Source of the DNA: Kitasatospora sp. NA04385
GTDB taxonomy: Bacteria; Actinomycetota; Actinomycetes; Streptomycetales; Streptomycetaceae
NCBI RefSeq assembly: GCF_013364235.1
Contig: NZ_CP054919.1
Span: forward strand, 2,336,810-2,400,809
Reading direction: 5' to 3'
Length of the DNA stretch: 64,000 nucleotides
Part shown: one piece after another, positions 58,559-64,000 of the stretch
How positions within the stretch are numbered: the first letter of the stretch is position 1
How the letters are laid out: each line of letters starts with the position of its first letter
Notes under the pieces: generated by a model
The model's input: the letters and a program-made list of their open reading frames with translations, nothing else
Database searches by the model: none
What the model was told of the DNA's origin: nothing
Position numbers and translations under genes: made by a program

Positions 58559-59280
58559 CCGCTCCCGTGCCCGCCACCCCGCGCATCCTGCTGGTCGAGG
58601 ACGACGAGGTGATCCGCGAGACCACCCAACTCGCCCTGGAGCGCTACGGCTTCCCCGTGGACACGGCGGGCGACGGCCTGGAGGGCCTGGAGCGGTTCCG
58701 CGCCGACCCGCCGGACCTGCTGCTGCTCGACGTGATGCTGCCGCTGCTCGACGGGGTCGGCCTGTGCCGGCGCATCCGCGAGGAGAGCCGGCTGCCGATC
58801 CTGATGATGTCGGCCCGCACCGAGCCGATCGACGTGATCTCCGGCCTGGAGGCGGGCGCCGACGACTACGTGGTCAAGCCGTTCGAGACCGCGGTGCTGG
58901 TCGCCCGGATCCGCACCGTGCTGCGGCGCACCGGGTTCGGCCCGGCCGCCACCGCCGCGGGCCCGGTCGGCGCCCCCGGCCCGGCGTCCGCGGTCCGGGT
59001 GATCGACGACCTGGCGGTGGACACCGACGCGATGGAGGTCCGGGTGGCCGGCCGGCCGGTGCCGCTGACCCCGACCGAGCTGCGGCTGCTGCTGGAGTTC
59101 ACCGCCTCGCCGGGCGTGGTGCTGGAGCGCCAGACCCTGCTGGAGCGGGTCTGGGACTACTCCTGGGGCGCCGACAGCCGGGTGGTCGACGTGCACGTCC
59201 AGCGGCTGCGGGCGAAGATCGGCGCCGCCCGGATCGAGACCGTCCGGGGCTTCGGCTACAAGCTGCGGCGGACGCCGTGA
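58555..59280 (+). CDS. OmpR-family response regulator (CseB-like)
   Basis: The 241-aa protein has a receiver domain with acidic pocket EDDE (residues ~15-18), phosphoacceptor Asp59 (LLLLDVML) and Lys108 (VVKPF). A linker and a winged-helix DNA-binding domain follow (LTPTELRLLLEFTASPGVVL, SRVVDVHVQRLRAKIG). The start overlaps the lipoprotein stop, and its stop overlaps the kinase start (GTGA), so three genes are coupled. It is expected to answer an envelope signal. Confidence 0.93.
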   Translation: MTAPVPATPRILLVEDDEVIRETTQLALERYGFPVDTAGDGLEGLERFRADPPDLLLLDVMLPLLDGVGLCRRIREESRLPILMMSARTEPIDVISGLEAGADDYVVKPFETAVLVARIRTVLRRTGFGPAATAAGPVGAPGPASAVRVIDDLAVDTDAMEVRVAGRPVPLTPTELRLLLEFTASPGVVLERQTLLERVWDYSWGADSRVVDVHVQRLRAKIGAARIETVRGFGYKLRRTP

Positions 59281-60575
59281 CGCTGCGCCGGCAGATCGCC
59301 GCGGTGATCGCCCTGGTCTCCTGCCTGGTCGCGCTCGCGGTCGGGGTGCTGGTCCACCAGGCCTCGGTGCGCCAGCACACCGACCAGGCCCGGGCGTCCG
59401 CGCTGGCCGCCCTCGACTCGGTGCTGACCGGGTACGACGCGACCGGGGAGCTCGTCGCGGGCTGGCACGCCGCCGCCGACGACCCGGCGCTGCCGCCGGA
59501 CCTGCGCCGGCTGGCCGAGCGCGGCCGGCAGGGCTCGGTGCTCGGCCCCGGCCCGCACGGCCCGGCGATGTGGGCCGCCGCCGGCGCCGACGGGCGGGTG
59601 CTGTCGGTGCGGATGGACTACGCCGGGGACGCCCGGGCGATCGCCGACCTGGACCGCGCGGTGGCGATCGGCGCCGCCCTGTCGGTGCTGGTCACCGTGC
59701 TCGCCGGGGTGCTGGCCGCCGACCGGATCAGCAGCCGGCTGCGCACCGCCGCCCGCACCGCCCGGACCATCGCCCGGGGCGACCTGGACGCCCGGATCGG
59801 GCCGCTCGGCCGGGCCCGCGACGAGGTGGCCGAACTGGCCGCCGCGGTCGACTCGATGTCCGCCGCCCTGCGCAGCCGGCTGGCCGGCGAGCAGCGCTTC
59901 ACCGCGGACGTGGCGCACGAGCTGCGCACGCCGCTGACCGGCCTGCTGACCGCGTCCGAGCTGCTGCCGCCCGGTCGGCCCACCGAGCTGGTCCGCGACC
60001 GGGTGCGCGCCCTGCGCGACCTGACCGAGGACCTGCTGGAGGTGTCCCGGCTGGACTCCGGGACGGACGCCACGGACCTCGCCGACCTGCCGCTCGGGCC
60101 GCTGCTGGCCCGGATCGCGGCGCACACCGGCGCCGAGGTCGAGCTGCGGATCGCCACCGACGCGGTGGTCAGCACGGACCCGCGCCGCTTCGACCGGGTG
60201 GTCGCCAACCTGCTCGCCAACGCGCACCGGCACGGCCGTCCGCCGGTCCTGGTGACGGCCGAGGGCACCACCGTGACCGTGCGCGACCACGGCCCGGGCT
60301 ACCCCGAGGAGATCCTGCACGAGGGGCCGCGCCGCTTCCGCACCGGCGCCCGGGAGCGCGGCGGCGGCCACGGCCTGGGCCTGACCATCGCGCAGGGCCA
60401 CGCCCGGGCGATCGGGGCCGAACTGCGCCTGGCCGACCATCCCGACGGCGGCGCCCTCGCCCGGCTCGTCCTCCCCGGGCCGCGGGAGACCCCCGAACCT
60501 CGGGAGGACCCCGGGCCGCGGGAGGACCCCGGGTCGCGGGAGACCCCGGGGCCGCCGTCGTCCCCGGGGTCCTGA
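59277..60575 (+). CDS. Sensor histidine kinase (CseC-like)
   Basis: The 432-aa kinase has two transmembrane helices (IALVSCLVALAVGVLVHQ and AIGAALSVLVTVLAGVLAA) flanking an external sensor of ~110 residues. A HAMP linker, phospho-acceptor His214 (VAHELRTPL), N-box (NLLANAHRHG) and G-boxes (DHGPGYP, GHGLGLTIAQ) follow. Its C-terminal tail contains repeats of the type REDPGPREDPGSRETPG, coded by a tandem DNA repeat at about 60478-60550. It partners the response regulator encoded upstream. Confidence 0.92.
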   Translation: MTLRRQIAAVIALVSCLVALAVGVLVHQASVRQHTDQARASALAALDSVLTGYDATGELVAGWHAAADDPALPPDLRRLAERGRQGSVLGPGPHGPAMWAAAGADGRVLSVRMDYAGDARAIADLDRAVAIGAALSVLVTVLAGVLAADRISSRLRTAARTARTIARGDLDARIGPLGRARDEVAELAAAVDSMSAALRSRLAGEQRFTADVAHELRTPLTGLLTASELLPPGRPTELVRDRVRALRDLTEDLLEVSRLDSGTDATDLADLPLGPLLARIAAHTGAEVELRIATDAVVSTDPRRFDRVVANLLANAHRHGRPPVLVTAEGTTVTVRDHGPGYPEEILHEGPRRFRTGARERGGGHGLGLTIAQGHARAIGAELRLADHPDGGALARLVLPGPRETPEPREDPGPREDPGSRETPGPPSSPGS

Positions 60576-60583
60576 GGCGAGCG

Positions 60584-61426
60584 CTACGGGCGGGGCAGGA
60601 CGCAGCCCGACCTGGTCAGGTCGAGCACGTTGCCCGGCCCGAAGCAGTTCGGGATGGTGTAGGTCTCCTGCGCGTAGCCGATGCCGGGGTGGATGGTCAC
60701 GGTGCCGTTCTGGTCGACCTCGCAGGGGTTGTCCAGGGTGCAGCGCTCGCCGCTCTCGTTGATCGTGTTGTTCACGGCGACGACCTGGCCGCTGTTGACG
60801 TCGACCACCGGGGAGCCGGAGGTGCCGCCGATGATGTCGCAGCCGGAGGTGTAGCGGACCGAGTCCTTGAAGGTCCAGCCGCCCTCCTTGAGCCGGTAGG
60901 CGAAGCCGTCGACGCTGCAGGAGTAGATCTTCTTCCAGTAGCCGGAGACCACCTTGATCGCGCTGCCGGCCACCGGGTGGGTGGTGGACATGGTCAGCGG
61001 GGATATCCCGTAGCGGCTCTTGATCGTCGCGTAGCTGCTGCTCAGCCGGTAGAGGGTGACGTCGGTGTCGGTCATCGTCGAGTAGAGGACCCGGTTGGCG
61101 CGCACCGTGCCGAGGCTGCTGCCGGTGGAGCTGAGCAGGGTGAAGCTGCGGGTGGAGGCCTGGTTGGTGATCACCTGCCCGGCGGCGGGCATGCCGCTCT
61201 CCAGGCAGTGGCCGTTGGTGAGGATCAGTCCGGGGTCGCTGTCCGCCGAGTTGGGCATCCGCACCAGCGAGCCGGAGCAGTTGCTGAGCGCGACCGTCCC
61301 GGCGAAGTTCACGGTGACGGCGGGCGCGGCGGGCGCGGCGGCGGCGGACGCGGGGGCGGCCGTGGCCAGGGCGGTGGCCCCGGCGAGGGTCAGCGCGCAG
61401 AGCGCACCGGTGAGCGGCTTCTTCAT
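60584..61426 (-). CDS. Secreted trypsin-like serine protease
   Basis: The 280-aa protein has a signal peptide (cleavage after ASA, ~28) and a chymotrypsin-fold domain with His73 (LTNGHCLESG), Asp122 (TDTDVTLYRL) and Ser203 (GGTSGSPVVD). It also has several Cys residues for disulfides. ATG 61426 follows GAGAGG at 7 bases. A TTGACA -35 (minus strand, 61495-61500) inside a TGACACCGTGTCA palindrome lies about 70 bp upstream. It is a single gene. Confidence 0.9.
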   Translation of the reverse strand: MKKPLTGALCALTLAGATALATAAPASAAAAPAAPAVTVNFAGTVALSNCSGSLVRMPNSADSDPGLILTNGHCLESGMPAAGQVITNQASTRSFTLLSSTGSSLGTVRANRVLYSTMTDTDVTLYRLSSSYATIKSRYGISPLTMSTTHPVAGSAIKVVSGYWKKIYSCSVDGFAYRLKEGGWTFKDSVRYTSGCDIIGGTSGSPVVDVNSGQVVAVNNTINESGERCTLDNPCEVDQNGTVTIHPGIGYAQETYTIPNCFGPGNVLDLTRSGCVLPRP

Positions 61427-61487
61427 GAGGGTGCCTCTCAGGGGGTGTGGGGGTACCACTGGGGTTCCCCTAAGTTGGCGCGCCCAT

Positions 61488-61500
61488 GACACCGTGTCAA
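61488..61500. promoter_or_regulatory. Palindrome over protease -35 region
   Basis: TGACACCGTGTCA (13 bp, odd centre) contains the -35 TTGACA of the protease gene on the minus strand. It is a possible repressor site. Confidence 0.5.
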
Positions 61501-61526
61501 GAGTGCGACCGCCCCCCGACGGCCCG

Positions 61527-62174
61527 TCAGTCCGCCGTCCAGTGGCGGCTTCCCAGGTTGATCAGCCGCAACTGGGTCCGCGCCGTCCGCGCGATCGCCG
61601 CCCGCTCCGCGCCGTCCGCCTCGACCAGCGCCAGCGCGGTGGACACCATCCGGTCCACGTACAGCTCCGCCAGCATCCGCCGGTCGGCCGCCGACCAGCC
61701 CGCGGTGTCCGGCTGGACGGCCAGCAGGCCCGCCAACTCCTCGGCGAAGCAGGCCAGTTCGGCCGCGACGGCATCCCGTACGGGCTTCACCCCGCCGTGC
61801 CGCTCGCGGGCCAGGAAGCGGATGTAGGCGGGGTGCGCCGCCACGTGCGCGGCGATCACCCCGACCGAGCGGTCGATCAGCAGCTCGGCCTCGCCGCTGC
61901 CCGCGAACACCGCCCGGACCATCTCGTGCAGGTTGGCCAGCGACTCCCGCACCAGCACCACGCCCAGCTCCGCGAGGTCCGCGAAGTGCCGGTAGAACGC
62001 GGCCGGGGAGAGGCCGGCCGCCCGGGTCACCTCGCGCACCCCCAGGCCGCTCAGGTTCTGCCGCTCCAGCAGCCCGAGGGCGGCGTCCAGCAGGGCGCGG
62101 CGGCTGGCCTGCTTCTGGGCGCTGCGGACGCCGGGGGTGCCGGGAGCGGAGGCGGGGGCGGGATCGGTCGTCAC
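61527..62174 (-). CDS. TetR-family regulator
   Basis: The 215-aa protein has an N-terminal TetR helix-turn-helix (LDAALGLLERQNLSGLGVRE, AGLSPAAFYRHFADLAELG) and a helical ligand domain. It begins at GTG 62174 with no ribosome-binding site, so it may be leaderless. It is divergent from a 46-aa membrane protein gene. Two related operator-like sites lie between them. The regulated pathway may relate to fatty acids, as for similar regulators, but this is uncertain. Confidence 0.85.
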   Translation of the reverse strand: MTTDPAPASAPGTPGVRSAQKQASRRALLDAALGLLERQNLSGLGVREVTRAAGLSPAAFYRHFADLAELGVVLVRESLANLHEMVRAVFAGSGEAELLIDRSVGVIAAHVAAHPAYIRFLARERHGGVKPVRDAVAAELACFAEELAGLLAVQPDTAGWSAADRRMLAELYVDRMVSTALALVEADGAERAAIARTARTQLRLINLGSRHWTAD

Positions 62175-62184
62175 GGCGTTCAGT

Positions 62185-62253
62185 AAACAGTCGTTTGCCG
62201 ATTTTGGCCAGCCCCCGCTACAGTGGTGACCGGCAGTCAGCGAACACTCGTTC
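62185..62253. promoter_or_regulatory. Two TetR-type operators in divergent promoter
   Basis: AAACAGTCGTTT (62185-62196) and GAACACTCGTTC (62242-62253) share the pattern (A/G)AACAnTCGTTy, centred 57 bp apart. One faces the tetR gene and the other the small membrane protein gene. Confidence 0.65.
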
Positions 62254-62274
62254 ACCGAAATCGGAGGTGGCGCC

Positions 62275-62404
62275 ATGCTGCTCGTCGCCCTGCTCGCCCT
62301 CGCCCTGACCACCTGGTCGATCACCCACCTCTCCGCCCCCGTCCTGCTGGTGAGCACCCTCGTGATGGCGGGCTGGCTCACCGGCAGGTTCCTGAAGGGC
62401 CGCG

Positions 62405-62415
<11 letters not shown>
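62275..62415 (+). CDS. 46-aa small membrane protein
   Basis: ATG 62275 follows GGAGG at 6 bases. The protein is [20 protein letters not shown] then [20 protein letters not shown], ending KGRATP: two hydrophobic stretches and a basic tail. It is controlled from the promoter shared with the TetR gene. The 3' end overlaps the convergent gcl gene by 11 bp. I do not recognise a family. Confidence 0.7.

Positions 62416-64000
<1,585 letters not shown>

Overview
The window is chromosomal DNA of a very high-GC Gram-positive actinobacterium, most likely a Streptomyces or Kitasatospora. The signs are third-position GC bias throughout, many GTG starts and leaderless genes, XRE/DUF397 pairs, an SCO2322-family protein, a class F sortase, a DasR-type site before a chitinase gene, and a tandem repeat resembling ones dispersed in Streptomyces. 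No rRNA, tRNA, CRISPR array or intact insertion sequence was seen. The assignment is inferred from sequence character and family recognition only.

Layout. 0-3.3 kb: the end of one ABC exporter and a second complete one (resembling the RamA/RamB or AmfA/AmfB peptide export pair), then a 50-residue peptide gene with HGRHR motifs. 3.3-11 kb: a zinc alcohol dehydrogenase, a membrane M48 protease, a methyltransferase, a repeat-rich membrane protein, a cell-wall amidase, and a membrane protein ending at a strong terminator. 11-15.2 kb: a glycosyltransferase / methyltransferase / alpha-toroid-protein operon divergent from a KstR-like TetR regulator. 15.2-21.6 kb: a cobalamin riboswitch followed by a five-gene operon of two surface proteins and an ECF transporter (T, fused A-A, S).

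21.6-34.4 kb reads as an accessory island. It has a compact, translationally coupled operon (46-aa peptide, JmjC-type oxygenase, aldo/keto reductase, APH-like kinase) that looks like a ribosomally made, modified peptide (RiPP) pathway of no class I recognise. That operon is divergent from an XRE-TPR regulator and a RibD-type reductase. Next come small monooxygenase and DUF397-like genes, an XRE regulator fused to DUF397 with a second DUF397 copy, two unrecognised proteins, an M20 peptidase, a PIN toxin-antitoxin pair and several gene fragments with long direct repeats.

34.4-48 kb: DUF1772/AraC pair, an unknown 412-aa protein, a peptidoglycan-binding-like membrane protein, a Mn2+ riboswitch with a GDT1-type transporter, a frameshifted FetB-like permease, protein O-mannosyltransferase, a MerR regulator fused to a sliding-clamp-like domain, an MFS/MarR pair and a GH18 chitinase. 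48-64 kb: lipoprotein, DoxX, barstar, MarC, the kynurenine operon (Lrp regulator, kynA, kynU), an LPXTG surface protein, a phosphopantetheinyl transferase, DUF2277, DUF2269, a sortase F pair, a lipoprotein/response-regulator/kinase operon, a secreted trypsin-like protease, a TetR regulator divergent from a 46-aa membrane protein, and the 3' part of glyoxylate carboligase.

How the genes work together: the B12 riboswitch should repress the whole capture/uptake operon when cobalamin is plentiful. The KstR-like regulator has candidate operators in its own divergent promoter, at its own 3' end and before the alcohol dehydrogenase gene 10 kb away. The Lrp regulator probably controls tryptophan breakdown. 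The sortase and the LPXTG protein belong to cell-surface assembly.
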